This document shows, piece after piece, positions 50,041-60,084 of a DNA stretch of 64,000 nucleotides; the first letter of the stretch is position 1, and every line of letters begins with the position of its first letter. The notes under the pieces were generated by a model that saw only the letters and a program-made list of their open reading frames with translations, made no database searches and was not told where the DNA came from. Location: contig NZ_CP082292.1 in the NCBI RefSeq assembly GCF_019880205.1, forward strand, positions 3,472,001 to 3,536,000. The letters run 5' to 3'. A program made the position numbers and the translations under genes. The stretch comes from Pantoea alfalfae (GTDB lineage: Bacteria; Pseudomonadota; Gammaproteobacteria; Enterobacterales; Enterobacteriaceae).

Positions 50041-52179
50041 ATGGCGACGGTGGTAATCAAGCGCGATGGATGCCGGACAGGCTTTGATGCGCAGCGTATT
50101 GAGCAGGCTGTTGTGGCCGCGGCACGGGCAGCAGATGTCGACGATGCGGCCTGGTGCGCGCAGGTCGCTGAGCGCGTTGCCCTGCGGCTGGCCGATCGTC
50201 CGGAAGTGGCTATCCGCGAGATTCAGTGTGAGGTAGAAGAGACGCTGATGGCGGGTCCTTATCCACAACTGGCGCGCGCCTACATTGAGTATCGCCACGA
50301 TCGCGATGTCGCCCGCGATCGTCAGAGCCAGTTACATCACGCCATTCGCGGTCTGGTCGATCAGACCAACGCGGCGCTGCTGAACGAAAATGCCAATAAA
50401 GACAGCAAAGTGATCCCGACGCAGCGCGATCTGCTGGCCGGGATCGTGGCAAAGCACTACGCACAGCAGCAGATCCTGCCGCGCGACATCGTTCTGGCGC
50501 ATGAGCGCGGCGAGATCCACTATCACGATCTCGACTATTCCCCCTTCTTCCCGATGTTCAACTGCATGCTGATCGATCTGAAGGGCATGCTGACCAACGG
50601 TTTTAAGATGGGCAATGCTGAGATCGAGCCACCTAAATCGATCGCCACCGCCACTGCTGTGACGGCGCAGATTATCGCCCAGGTCGCCAGCCACATTTAC
50701 GGCGGCACCACCATTAACCGCATTGATGAAGTACTGGCCCCGTTTGTTGAGCAGAGCTATACCCGGCATCTGGCGATCGCCGAACAGTGGCAAATCCCGC
50801 AGGCAGAGCAGTATGCGCGCCAGCGCACAGATAAAGAGTGCTATGACGCCTTTCAGTCGCTGGAGTATGAGGTGAATACCCTGCACACCGCCAACGGCCA
50901 GACGCCGTTTGTCACCTTTGGTTTTGGTCTGGGGACTGACTGGGCGGCACGGCTGATCCAGCAGTCGATTCTGCGTAACCGGCTGGCGGGGCTGGGCAAG
51001 AATCGCAAAACCGCGGTGTTCCCTAAACTGGTCTTCAGCATTCGTGAAGGCGTCAACCGCCGGGCGGGCGATGTTAATTACGACATCAAGCAGCTGGCGC
51101 TGGAGTGTGCCAGCAAGCGGATGTATCCCGACATTCTCAATTACGACCAGGTGGTGAAAGTCACCGGCTCGTTCAAAACCCCAATGGGCTGCCGTAGTTT
51201 CCTTGGCGTTTATGAAGAGAACGGCGAGCAGATTCATGAGGGTCGCAACAATATCGGGGTGATCAGCCTGAACCTGCCACGCATCGCACTGGAAGCGGGC
51301 GGTGATGAAGCGCGTTTCTGGACGCTGCTCGATGCCCGCCTGCTGCTGGCTAAGCGGGCGCTGATGACGCGTGTGGCACGGCTGGAGAAGACCAAAGCGC
51401 GCGTTGCGCCCATCCTCTATATGGAAGGGGCCTGCGGCGTCCGGCTGAATGCCGATGATGAGGTAGGACCTATTTTCCGTAATGGTCGTGCGTCGCTGTC
51501 GCTGGGCTATATCGGCCTGCATGAAACCCTGAATGCGCTCAGCGGCGGTCATCAGCATCCTTACGATGATGCGGCGCTGCGCGCCAAAGGCGTAGAGATC
51601 ATTGCGTACATGCGCGCCGCCACCGATTGCTGGAAAGCGGAAACAGGCTACGGCTTCAGCCTTTACAGCACGCCAAGTGAGAATCTGTGTGACCGTTTCT
51701 GCCGTCTTGATGCCGCGCAGTTTGGTCTGGTGCCGGGCGTCACAGACAAGGGCTACTACACCAACAGCTTCCATCTCGACGTTGAGAAGAAGGTGAATCC
51801 TTACGACAAAATCGACTTTGAAGCGCCCTATCCGCCGCTGGCGAATGGCGGATTCATCTGTTACGGCGAATACCCGAATGTGCAGCACAATCTCAAAGCG
51901 CTGGAAGATGTCTGGGATTACAGCTACGACCGCGTGCCCTATTACGGTACCAATACGCCGATTGATGAGTGCTACGAGTGCGGCTTCAACGGCGAGTTCA
52001 CCTGTACCAGCCGTGGCTTTACCTGTCCGAACTGTGGCAATCACGATCCGGCGCGCGTCTCTGTTACACGGCGGGTCTGTGGCTATCTTGGCAGCCCGGA
52101 TGCACGGCCCTTTAATGCCGGTAAACAGCAGGAAGTGCAGCGTCGGGTGAAGCATCTGTCTGAAGGACCGCTGGGATGA
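50041..52179 (+). CDS. nrdD: Anaerobic ribonucleoside-triphosphate reductase
   Basis: A 712-residue class III ribonucleotide reductase. Residues 1-95 are an ATP cone (VVIKRDGCRTGFDAQRIEQA) for allosteric control. The glycyl radical site is RRVCGYLGS with Gly681, the same position as in E. coli. A zinc site is formed by CYECGF and CPNCG near the C-terminus. It makes dNTPs without oxygen, using formate. GGAGAGAGGA precedes the ATG, and NrdR boxes lie upstream. Confidence 0.97.
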   Translation: MATVVIKRDGCRTGFDAQRIEQAVVAAARAADVDDAAWCAQVAERVALRLADRPEVAIREIQCEVEETLMAGPYPQLARAYIEYRHDRDVARDRQSQLHHAIRGLVDQTNAALLNENANKDSKVIPTQRDLLAGIVAKHYAQQQILPRDIVLAHERGEIHYHDLDYSPFFPMFNCMLIDLKGMLTNGFKMGNAEIEPPKSIATATAVTAQIIAQVASHIYGGTTINRIDEVLAPFVEQSYTRHLAIAEQWQIPQAEQYARQRTDKECYDAFQSLEYEVNTLHTANGQTPFVTFGFGLGTDWAARLIQQSILRNRLAGLGKNRKTAVFPKLVFSIREGVNRRAGDVNYDIKQLALECASKRMYPDILNYDQVVKVTGSFKTPMGCRSFLGVYEENGEQIHEGRNNIGVISLNLPRIALEAGGDEARFWTLLDARLLLAKRALMTRVARLEKTKARVAPILYMEGACGVRLNADDEVGPIFRNGRASLSLGYIGLHETLNALSGGHQHPYDDAALRAKGVEIIAYMRAATDCWKAETGYGFSLYSTPSENLCDRFCRLDAAQFGLVPGVTDKGYYTNSFHLDVEKKVNPYDKIDFEAPYPPLANGGFICYGEYPNVQHNLKALEDVWDYSYDRVPYYGTNTPIDECYECGFNGEFTCTSRGFTCPNCGNHDPARVSVTRRVCGYLGSPDARPFNAGKQQEVQRRVKHLSEGPLG

Positions 52180-52643
52180 TGCACATCCATCGCTACTATG
52201 ATGTGGATATCGTGAATGGACCCGGCACCCGCTGCACGCTGTTTGTTGCTGGTTGCGAACATCAGTGTCGCGGCTGCTACAACCAGAGCACCTGGCGTAT
52301 TGATTCCGGCGTGCCCTTTACGCTGGCGATGGAGGAGCAACTACTGGCGGATCTGCAGGACACACGCATTCCGCGCCAGGGCTTGTCGCTGAGCGGTGGC
52401 GATCCACTTCATCCGCATAACGTGCCGCACATTCGCCGTCTGGTGAAACGGGTGCGACAGATATGCCCCGGTAAAGACATCTGGCTCTGGACCGGCTACC
52501 GGATGCAGGAGCTGAATGCGGCACAGCGCGCCGTGCTGGACTATCTCGACGTGCTGATCGATGGCCGCTTTGTCGAAGAGGAGAAAGATGCCACGCTGCA
52601 ATGGCGCGGCAGCCGTAATCAGATCGTCTGGCAGTTACGCTGA
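52176..52643 (+). CDS. nrdG: NrdG, radical SAM activase of NrdD
   Basis: A 155-residue radical SAM protein whose CEHQCRGCYNQSTW motif (CX3CX2C) binds the 4Fe-4S cluster. It installs the glycyl radical on NrdD. SLSGGDPLHPHNV is the conserved GGE-like SAM loop. The start overlaps the nrdD stop by 4 bases. The last 9 bases overlap the end of the convergent NAD(P)-binding protein gene. Confidence 0.96.
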   Translation: MMHIHRYYDVDIVNGPGTRCTLFVAGCEHQCRGCYNQSTWRIDSGVPFTLAMEEQLLADLQDTRIPRQGLSLSGGDPLHPHNVPHIRRLVKRVRQICPGKDIWLWTGYRMQELNAAQRAVLDYLDVLIDGRFVEEEKDATLQWRGSRNQIVWQLR

Positions 52644-53270
52644 ATGACGTGGGATGTCGACCGACTCAATGATGTTGACGCTTTCACCACCCGGCGCGAA
52701 CGCCTGCTGATGCAGACAACGCGCCACGTCGCGTGCGTGAACCGCCCGCCAGTTGCCCGGCAGCAGCGAAAACAGGGGTCCCGCCAGGCTTTCGCCCTGA
52801 CGTTTCTGCGCGCGATCCCCCAGCAGCAGTGAAGGTCGCACCAGCGTCAGGCGCGGCCAGCCCTGATGGCGCAACGCATTCTCCATTTCGCCTTTGACGC
52901 GATTGTACAAAAACGGTGAGTAACGGCTGGCACCGTGCGCGCTGACGACCAGCATCTGCTTCGCGCCCAGGCGTAATCCGCATAATCCGCTGTCCACGAC
53001 CAGGGTGTAATCGACGTGGATGAATGCCTGTTTGCTGCCCGCCTGCCTGCGCGTCGTTCCCAGGCAGCAGAACACCGTATCCAGCGAACTTTCCAGCGGC
53101 CCGAGCACATCCGTCAGATCGGCTTCTACCGGATTCACCACTTTATGCATCGCAGGCAGTGGCCGGCGGGTGGGCGCGATGATTTCGTCAATGCGGGGAT
53201 CCTCAATCAGTAAGCGCAGCAGATGCGACCCGACTAAGCCAGTGGCACCGGTCAGTAATACGCGATTCAT
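52635..53270 (-). CDS. NAD(P)-binding Rossmann-fold protein (HTATIP2/YbjT-like)
   Basis: A 211-residue atypical short-chain dehydrogenase-like protein. The dinucleotide motif TGATGLVGSHLLRLL is at the N-terminus. TVFCCLGTTRRQAGS and VVSAHGASRYSPFLYNRVKG follow, the latter with the Ser-Tyr-Lys-like triad expected of HTATIP2-type proteins, and then LVRPSLLLGDR. Substrate unknown. It overlaps nrdG tail to tail and is divergent from yhbO. Confidence 0.8.
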   Translation of the reverse strand: MNRVLLTGATGLVGSHLLRLLIEDPRIDEIIAPTRRPLPAMHKVVNPVEADLTDVLGPLESSLDTVFCCLGTTRRQAGSKQAFIHVDYTLVVDSGLCGLRLGAKQMLVVSAHGASRYSPFLYNRVKGEMENALRHQGWPRLTLVRPSLLLGDRAQKRQGESLAGPLFSLLPGNWRAVHARDVARCLHQQAFAPGGESVNIIESVDIPRHSA

Positions 53271-53417
53271 CTCAGATTCGTCCTTATTTCACTGCTGACA
53301 GCTTAAAAGATAGCTGATCTTAACGGGCAGGCTTGCGTTCTCACGCTCAGCGACCAGGCTTACAGCGTGATCCGGAAAGCGCGCCACGCTCTCCACAACT
53401 TTAAGGAGGAAAAAAAG

Positions 53418-53939
53418 ATGAGCAAGAAAGTTGCGGTTTTGATTACCGACGAATTTGAAGACTCAGAATTTACCTCACCTGCGGAAGCCTACAAAGGCGC
53501 GGGTTTTGAGGTCGTGACCATTGAGAAACAGGCCGGTAATGTCGTTAAAGGCAAGAAAGGCGAAGCGGAAGTGACCATCGATCGCAGCATTGATGATGTC
53601 AGCCCGGCGGAATTTGATGCCCTGCTGCTGCCAGGCGGTCACTCGCCTGACGCTCTGCGCGGCGACGATCGTTTTGTTGCCTTTACCAAAGAGTTTGTCG
53701 CCAGCGGCAAACCGATCTTTGCCATCTGCCACGGTCCACAGCTGCTGATTAGCGCGAACGGCGTGCGCGGTCGCAAGATGACCACCGTTAAAGCCGTTGC
53801 CATTGACCTGATCAATGCCGGTGCTGACTTCCATGACAAGGAAGTGGTGGTGGACGGCGATAAGCTGGTCACCAGCCGTACGCCGGACGATTTACCGGCC
53901 TTTAACCGTGAATCCCTGCGGATCCTCGAAGCGCTGTAA
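53418..53939 (+). CDS. yhbO: YhbO, PfpI/DJ-1 family protein deglycase
   Basis: A 173-residue DJ-1/PfpI protein. A strong AAGGAGGA fixes the start at 53418 (MSKKVAVLITDEFEDSEF); the longer frame to 53367 is not needed. The catalytic Cys is in IFAICHGPQLLI, with Glu near the N-terminus (DEFEDSEF). E. coli YhbO protects against oxidative, thermal, UV and pH stress and is reported to act on glycated proteins. Confidence 0.95.
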   Translation: MSKKVAVLITDEFEDSEFTSPAEAYKGAGFEVVTIEKQAGNVVKGKKGEAEVTIDRSIDDVSPAEFDALLLPGGHSPDALRGDDRFVAFTKEFVASGKPIFAICHGPQLLISANGVRGRKMTTVKAVAIDLINAGADFHDKEVVVDGDKLVTSRTPDDLPAFNRESLRILEAL

Positions 53940-53947
53940 TTCCGCCG

Positions 53948-53971
53948 CGCCCTTTTCAGCCGAAAGGGGCG
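53948..53971. terminator. Convergent terminator between yhbO and yhbP
   Basis: A 10-bp stem CGCCCTTTTC / GAAAGGGGCG (one G-T pair) with AGCC loop, followed on the plus strand by TGTCTATTTTT. Confidence 0.75.
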
Positions 53972-53974
53972 TGT

Positions 53975-54472
<498 letters not shown>

Positions 54473-54477
54473 TTACG

Positions 54478-54771
54478 ATGGGTCAGCAGTGGCAACTCTA
54501 CATCGTCCGGACGGCGAAAGGGAGCCTGTACACCGGCATCACCACGGATGTGGTGCGCCGGGTTGCTCAGCACCAGAGCGGACGTGGCGCCCGCGCGCTG
54601 CGCGGCAAAGGCCCGCTGGACCTGGTGTTTCACTGTGAGGCGGGCGATCGCGCCAGCGCCTCCAGACTGGAGTATCAGGTTAAGCAACTGACCCATCAGC
54701 AGAAGTTACTGCTGGTGGCGGGTCAGCCGATCAGCCTGGAGAGCTGGCTACGTATTACGGCTGGCGATTAA
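54478..54771 (+). CDS. yhbQ: YhbQ, GIY-YIG nuclease-like protein
   Basis: A 97-residue single-domain GIY-YIG protein (UPF0213): [20 protein letters not shown] carries the two Tyr strands (LYIV and LYTGI), followed by the conserved Arg in [20 protein letters not shown] and Glu in [10 protein letters not shown]. coli YhbQ has been described as a DNA damage response nuclease. Its last 17 bases overlap the end of the convergent yhbS. Confidence 0.93.
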   Translation: MGQQWQLYIVRTAKGSLYTGITTDVVRRVAQHQSGRGARALRGKGPLDLVFHCEAGDRASASRLEYQVKQLTHQQKLLLVAGQPISLESWLRITAGD

Positions 54772-55261
54772 AGGGTTCGGCGTAGTCGATCTGCCCTTCC
54801 GCGCCGTCAAAGGCATTGTCCGCCAGACGGTAGACCTGGAACGTTGCCTCTGTTCCCGGCCAGCGACTGCGCAGGCCATGACGTGCAGCCGGTTCAAAAC
54901 CAAACCGGCTGAACAGCGCCGGATCGCCCAGCACGACAACCGCGCTGTAGCCAAATTCATTAAGTGTATCCAGCCCCTCATAAATAAGCTTGCTGGCAAT
55001 GCCCTGACCGCGCAGCGTCTCATCAACGGCCAGCGGTGCCAGCGCCACCCAGCCGCGATCGTCGCCCTGAACGCTGACCGGACTGAATGCGGCATAACCC
55101 AGCACCTGTCCCTCGTCATCTGTGGCGACCACGCCTAAGGTCAGCAGGCCATCTTCACGCAGCGCCTGAGTCAGTTCCGCCTCGGCGGAGTGACTGAAGC
55201 AGCGTCTGAGCAGTACGTCGATGCCTGCGGCATCAACACCAATTTCGCTACGGATCAACAT
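54755..55261 (-). CDS. yhbS: YhbS, GNAT acetyltransferase
   Basis: A 168-residue GNAT protein almost colinear with E. coli Yhb[41 protein letters not shown] (acetyl-CoA binding RGQGIA), [20 protein letters not shown]. It follows ubiT with a 7-base overlap, so the two are coupled. Substrate uncertain. Confidence 0.93.
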   Translation of the reverse strand: MLIRSEIGVDAAGIDVLLRRCFSHSAEAELTQALREDGLLTLGVVATDDEGQVLGYAAFSPVSVQGDDRGWVALAPLAVDETLRGQGIASKLIYEGLDTLNEFGYSAVVVLGDPALFSRFGFEPAARHGLRSRWPGTEATFQVYRLADNAFDGAEGQIDYAEPFNRQP

Positions 55262-55788
55262 GCGGCACCTGCGCGCGGCTGTGCGGCCTTCGCGTCCTGT
55301 TTCATGCCGGCGTCGACAAATGCCGCCATCTGCTCAATAGCCGTGCGTAACGCAGTGGGCATAGCCTCGGGTTCAATAGCATCCATTACGTTCTTCACCT
55401 CAAGTCCCAGTTCTGTGTCACCTTCAATCACCAGACGGCGTTGAAAGAACAGCATATCGGGGTCTGCTTTACGTGCTGCCACCAGCAACAGATCATTGGC
55501 ATTGCTCCGAAACCAGACATCCGCTTCGGACTGTTGCAATACCGCCAGTCGGCCATCCTGCAGCGTGGTTATCCATTGCAGATTAAGATCGGCAATCTCG
55601 ATACCCAGCAGGCGACCATTCAGAAAGTCTAACTCACCTTCAGCCAAAGCATGGCGAAATTGCCAGTTTAAGAGTTGTTGCAGCAGCAACTTTTTGACCG
55701 GGAATGGGGTGAGCGCTACAGGTAACCCTAAGATTTTTGGACCGGTCTTCACACAATGGGCATGTATCCGCTCTAACACTTTCGTCAC
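55255..55788 (-). CDS. ubiT: UbiT, SCP2-domain factor of anaerobic ubiquinone synthesis
   Basis: A 177-residue protein with one SCP2 lipid-binding domain (ADVWFRSNANDLLLVAARKA and LFFQRRLVIEGDTELGLEV). UbiT supports oxygen-independent ubiquinone synthesis together with UbiU and UbiV, probably holding the isoprenoid intermediates. Divergent from ubiU across a 193-bp spacer, as in E. coli. Confidence 0.94.
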   Translation of the reverse strand: MTKVLERIHAHCVKTGPKILGLPVALTPFPVKKLLLQQLLNWQFRHALAEGELDFLNGRLLGIEIADLNLQWITTLQDGRLAVLQQSEADVWFRSNANDLLLVAARKADPDMLFFQRRLVIEGDTELGLEVKNVMDAIEPEAMPTALRTAIEQMAAFVDAGMKQDAKAAQPRAGAAC

Positions 55789-55981
55789 TCCCTTCAGAAA
55801 ATTTTACGTATATTGCCATATCCTTTTCTGCGCGCCTCATCCGGGATCAATAAAAAACGCGGCAATAGCGGGAAAAAACGCTGCCGGGAAAGATGAACTG
55901 AAATTTCACTGCCTTAAATCAACACACAGACCAGACCAGATGCCTAGACTCGACGCCCATCGCATGTTGAGAGGAACACCT

Positions 55982-56977
55982 ATGGAACTGCTCTGCCCGG
56001 CAGGAAACTTACCCGCAGTGCGCACCGCCGTAGAAAATGGCGCGGATGCGGTCTATGTGGGACTGAAAGATGACACCAATGCTCGTCACTTTGCGGGCCT
56101 GAACTTCACTGATAAAAAGCTGGCTGAAGCGGCGCGTTATCTCCATCAGCATCAGCGCAAACTGCATGTGGCAATCAATACCTTTGCCCATCCCGATGGC
56201 ATGGGACGCTGGCAGCGGGCGATTGATGTGGCGGCGCAAAACGGGGCAGATGCCCTGATTCTGGCTGATATCGCTACGCTGGAGTACGCCGCGAAGCACT
56301 ATCCACAGGTTGAACGTCATCTCTCTGTACAGGCATCGGCAACCAATCTTGAGGCGATTCGCTTTTATCATCGCCACTTCAATCTGCAGCGGGTGGTACT
56401 CCCGCGCGTCTTGTCGATTCATCAGGTTAAACAACTGGCACGCAGCACGCCGGTGCCGCTGGAGGTGTTCGCCTTTGGCAGTCTGTGCATTATGGCAGAA
56501 GGCCGCTGCTACCTCTCCTCCTGGATGACCGGCGAATCACCTAACAGCGCAGGTGCCTGCTCCCCGGCGAAATTTGTACGCTGGCAGCAGACGCCGCAGG
56601 GCATGGAGTCACGCCTGAATGAAGTGCTAATTGATCGCTACGCCCCCGATGAGAGCGCCGGTTACCCGACGCTCTGCAAAGGACGCTATGAGGTTAACAA
56701 TCAGCGTTATCACGTCCTGGAGGAACCGACCAGTCTCAACACACTGGAACTGCTGCCAGAGCTGCTGCGGGCAGGCATCGCCTCGGTGAAAATCGAAGGC
56801 CGGCAGCGCAGTCCCGCCTACGTCGCTGATGTGGCGCGCGTCTGGCGTCAGGCAATCGATCGCTGCAAGGCGCAGCCGGAGCAGTTTGACGTGGCGCCAC
56901 AGTGGATGCAGACGCTGGGCGATCTCTCTGAAGGCACACAAACCACGCTGGGTGCTTATCACCGTGAATGGCAATAA
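55982..56977 (+). CDS. ubiU: UbiU, anaerobic ubiquinone hydroxylase subunit
   Basis: A 331-residue U32-family protein, equal in length to E. coli UbiU. The start is the ATG at 55982 (MELLCPAGNLPAVRTAVENG) preceded by GAGAGGA; the open frame to 55496 is spurious. Cluster cysteines include FGSLCIMAEGRCYLS, GACSP and TLCKGRYE, the pattern that binds a 4Fe-4S cluster. With UbiV it hydroxylates ubiquinone precursors using prephenate instead of O2. Confidence 0.95.
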   Translation: MELLCPAGNLPAVRTAVENGADAVYVGLKDDTNARHFAGLNFTDKKLAEAARYLHQHQRKLHVAINTFAHPDGMGRWQRAIDVAAQNGADALILADIATLEYAAKHYPQVERHLSVQASATNLEAIRFYHRHFNLQRVVLPRVLSIHQVKQLARSTPVPLEVFAFGSLCIMAEGRCYLSSWMTGESPNSAGACSPAKFVRWQQTPQGMESRLNEVLIDRYAPDESAGYPTLCKGRYEVNNQRYHVLEEPTSLNTLELLPELLRAGIASVKIEGRQRSPAYVADVARVWRQAIDRCKAQPEQFDVAPQWMQTLGDLSEGTQTTLGAYHREWQ

Positions 56978-56986
56978 GGAGTCATG

Positions 56987-57865
56987 ATGCAATATGCTCT
57001 TGGACCGGTGCTCTGGTACTGGCCGACCGATACGCTGGACGATTTTTATCAGCAGGCTGTCCGCAGTAGTGCGGATATTATTTATCTCGGCGAAGCGGTG
57101 TGCAGTAAACGCCGCGCTACGCCCTATGCCCGCTGGATGGCGCTGGCGCGTGACGTGGCATCCAGCGGCAAACAGGTTGTACTCAGCACGCTGGCGCTGC
57201 TGCAATCACCCTCTGAGCTGAAAGAGCTGCAGCGCTACGTAGAAAACGGCGAGTTCCTGATTGAAGCCAATGATATCGGCACGGTCAATATGGCCGCTGA
57301 GCGCCATTTGCCCTTTGTCGCCGGTCCCACGCTGAATGTCTATAATGCCGACACGCTGCAGCTGCTGGTTAAAGAGGGCATGACGCGCTGGTGTATGCCG
57401 GTGGAGATGTCGCGTGACTGGCTGCTACAGCTGCTGGCGCAGTGCGAGACGCGGGGTATCCGCAAACAGTTTGAGGTGGAGGTGATGGGTTACGGTCATC
57501 TGCCGCTGGCGCTGTCAGCGCGCTGTTTCACCGCCCGCTCGGAAAATCGCGCGAAAGATGACTGCGAAACCTGCTGTATCAACTATCCGACAGGTCGCCG
57601 CGTCAACTCTCAGGAGGGACAACAGGTGTTCGTCCTCAATGGCATTCAGACCATGAGCGGCTACTGCTATAACCTGGGTAACGATCTGGCGGGGATGCGT
57701 GGCCAGGTCGATTGCGTGAGACTCTCGCCGCAGGATACGTCGACGCTGGCAGAGATCGACCGTTTCCGCGCCAATGAAAACGGTCAGGCTCCGCTTATGG
57801 TCGCGAAAGGCTGCGATTGTAACGGTTACTGGCGCAAACTGGCGGGTATGACGCTGGCATCCTGA
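56987..57865 (+). CDS. ubiV: UbiV, anaerobic ubiquinone hydroxylase subunit
   Basis: A 292-residue U32-family partner of UbiU. Two ATGs stand in tandem at 56984 and 56987; AAGGAG is better spaced to the second, which also gives the E. coli length (MQYALGPVLWYWP). Conserved cysteines: GEAVCSKRRA, ALSARCFTARSE and CETCCINYP, probable 4Fe-4S ligands. Follows ubiU by 9 bp. Confidence 0.95.
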   Translation: MQYALGPVLWYWPTDTLDDFYQQAVRSSADIIYLGEAVCSKRRATPYARWMALARDVASSGKQVVLSTLALLQSPSELKELQRYVENGEFLIEANDIGTVNMAAERHLPFVAGPTLNVYNADTLQLLVKEGMTRWCMPVEMSRDWLLQLLAQCETRGIRKQFEVEVMGYGHLPLALSARCFTARSENRAKDDCETCCINYPTGRRVNSQEGQQVFVLNGIQTMSGYCYNLGNDLAGMRGQVDCVRLSPQDTSTLAEIDRFRANENGQAPLMVAKGCDCNGYWRKLAGMTLAS

Positions 57866-57980
57866 GTAAAAGCACATACCGGCTATATTCCTGCTGAGGT
57901 TAGCAGTTTTAATATAAGGAATGATGCGTAATACTAAATGGTGCAGGTTTTTACGCCTGCGCCATACAACGGGAGTAGTC

Positions 57981-58991
57981 ATGTCTGATAAAAAACCTCT
58001 TCGCCTGTCCGTGCTGGATCTTGCGCCGATTCCACAGGGTGCGACCGCACGGAATGCGTTCCATAATTCCCTGGCGCTGGCGCGTCAGGCTGAAAAACTG
58101 GGCTTCGAACGCTACTGGCTGGCTGAACATCACAACATGACAGGGATTGCCAGCGCTGCGACGTCGGTGCTGATCGGCTATCTGGCGGCGAACACCGAGA
58201 CACTGAAGCTGGGCTCCGGTGGCATTATGTTGCCTAATCATGCGCCGCTGGTCATCGCCGAGCAGTTTGGCACCCTGGCCTCTCTCTATCCGGGCCGTAT
58301 CGATCTCGGTTTAGGTCGCGCGCCCGGTTCTGACCAGCGCACCATGATGGCGCTGCGCCGTCACCAGTCCAGCATGCATGCGGACACCTTTCCCGAAGAT
58401 GTGGCTGAACTGATTAACTGGTTCGATGCTGGCCCGGATGCGCAACTGCCGGTTCAGCCAGTGCCGGGTCTGGGGCTGAAGATCCCGGTCTGGCTACTCG
58501 GATCCAGCCTCTACAGCGCGCAGCTGTCAGCAAAAATGGGCCTGCCGTTTGCCTTTGCCTCCCACTTCGCGCCTGACCAGCTCTTCCAGGCACTGCATGT
58601 GTATCGTGAGAACTTCCAGCCCTCGGCGCGTCTCGACAAGCCCTATGCCACCGTCTGCATTAACGTGGTGGCCGCTGATAATGAGCGTGATGCGCGCTTC
58701 CTGTTTACCTCGCAGCAGCAGCAGTTTATTAACCTGCGCCGCGGCAAACCGGGCCCGTTACCGGCCCCGGTTGAGAATATGGATAATCTCTGGTCGCCGT
58801 CAGAGCAGTATGGCGTTCAGCAGGCACTCAGCATGTCGCTGGTGGGCGATACCGACAAGGTGCGTCATGGCCTGGCTTCGCTGATGCGTGAAACGCAGGC
58901 AGATGAAATTATGGTTAATGGCCAGATTTTTGACAGCGAAGCTCGTCTGCGCTCCTTTGCCATTGCGATGGAAGCGGCAGACAGCCTGTAA
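57981..58991 (+). CDS. yhbW: YhbW, luciferase-like flavin-dependent monooxygenase
   Basis: A 336-residue LLM-class oxidoreductase matching E. coli Yhb[61 protein letters not shown]. The start is the ATG at 57981 ([10 protein letters not shown]) after GGGAG. Substrate unknown. Its stop directly abuts the end of the convergent AraC-type gene. In E. coli mtr follows; here mtr is absent. Confidence 0.93.
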   Translation: MSDKKPLRLSVLDLAPIPQGATARNAFHNSLALARQAEKLGFERYWLAEHHNMTGIASAATSVLIGYLAANTETLKLGSGGIMLPNHAPLVIAEQFGTLASLYPGRIDLGLGRAPGSDQRTMMALRRHQSSMHADTFPEDVAELINWFDAGPDAQLPVQPVPGLGLKIPVWLLGSSLYSAQLSAKMGLPFAFASHFAPDQLFQALHVYRENFQPSARLDKPYATVCINVVAADNERDARFLFTSQQQQFINLRRGKPGPLPAPVENMDNLWSPSEQYGVQQALSMSLVGDTDKVRHGLASLMRETQADEIMVNGQIFDSEARLRSFAIAMEAADSL

Positions 58992-59912
58992 TCAGTTTTG
59001 CGGTGGGCGCAGGGTATCCGGGCTCACCGCCAACTGACGACTATCCCTGGCAGGAGATTGCCCATACAGGCGGCGATATTCACGACTGAACTGTGATGCG
59101 CTCTGATAGCCCACCCGATAGCCTGCCGTACCGGCATCCAGCTTTTCCACCAACATCAAACGCCGCGCCTCATTGAGCCGCAGTTGTTTCTGGTATTGCA
59201 TCGGCGTCATAGCCGTTACGGCTTTGAAGTGATGATGCAGCGAAGAGATACTCATGCCGACACTGCTGGCAAGCTGATCGATCTTTAGCGGCTGGTGAAA
59301 ATTCTCCCGCAGCCAGCGGGCAGCCTGCGCCACCCGGTTACCCGGCCGCTCAGCCAGCGCCATATTCAGGATGCGCGAGCCCTCCGGCCCGGTCAGCAGC
59401 CGGTAGAAAATCTCCTGCTCAATCAGCGGAGCCAGCGCCTCAATATCTTCCGGGTGGTCAAGCAGACGCACCAGCCGGATGACTGCATCCACCAGCAAAG
59501 GTGAAACCTTATGCACGGTGACACCCCGTTCATTGCCTGCGGTCACCAGCGGCAGCGCTGGCGGAAACTGTTCAAGGTAGCGCATAAGCCGGGATTCATT
59601 GATGGCGATACCTATCCCGAGATTGGGCTTTTCCGGCGTGGCGACAGTGACGCAGGCGCGCACTGGCATATCCAGCGTTACCAGCAGCAGATCCCCTGGT
59701 CCATAGTGCAGCACCTCATCACCCATATGCAGCGCTTTGCTGCCCTGCGCCACCAGCGCAAAACTGGCCCATTGAGCAAAGTGCATCGGCTCAGTAGGTG
59801 CTGAAACCCGGCCAAAAAACAGGCAGTCGATGGCGCTGGAATGCCGGCCATCCTCCGGCGCATGACGGGCAATTAACTGTGCCAGCGCCTGCCACTTGTT
59901 ACTCTCTGTCAC
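58992..59912 (-). CDS. AraC-family regulator, AraC_N (YqhC-like) type
   Basis: A 306-residue transcription factor. Residues about 20-175 form the AraC_N effector domain (MHFAQWASFALVAQGSKALH, YGPGDLLLVTLDMPVRA). The C-terminal DNA-binding domain has two helix-turn-helix motifs (KIDQLASSVGMSISSLHHHF and GYRVGYQSASQFSREYRRLY). It is divergent from the SDR gene across 172 bp, a common layout in which such regulators control the neighbour in response to aldehydes or similar stress signals. Target and ligand are inferred only. Confidence 0.87.
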   Translation of the reverse strand: MTESNKWQALAQLIARHAPEDGRHSSAIDCLFFGRVSAPTEPMHFAQWASFALVAQGSKALHMGDEVLHYGPGDLLLVTLDMPVRACVTVATPEKPNLGIGIAINESRLMRYLEQFPPALPLVTAGNERGVTVHKVSPLLVDAVIRLVRLLDHPEDIEALAPLIEQEIFYRLLTGPEGSRILNMALAERPGNRVAQAARWLRENFHQPLKIDQLASSVGMSISSLHHHFKAVTAMTPMQYQKQLRLNEARRLMLVEKLDAGTAGYRVGYQSASQFSREYRRLYGQSPARDSRQLAVSPDTLRPPQN

Positions 59913-60084
59913 TGCGTTCTCCCCTTCCGCTCTGTGCCGATATTACCTGACGTCTGGCGGAATGCCTTTGCTGGTGCAGCACTTTTGCAGGATCGTGCAA
60001 AAAGCTTGCAGGATTGCGCTACCCGCTTTTCGTCAGCCGCGCGCATAGTCTTTCGACGCAATCATTACGGCGGAGAATGACATA

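Noticed and set aside
55836..55850. Possible FNR site upstream of ubiU
   Set aside because: ATCAA is present, but the left half is TCATC instead of TTGAT at the required spacing, so the palindrome fails.
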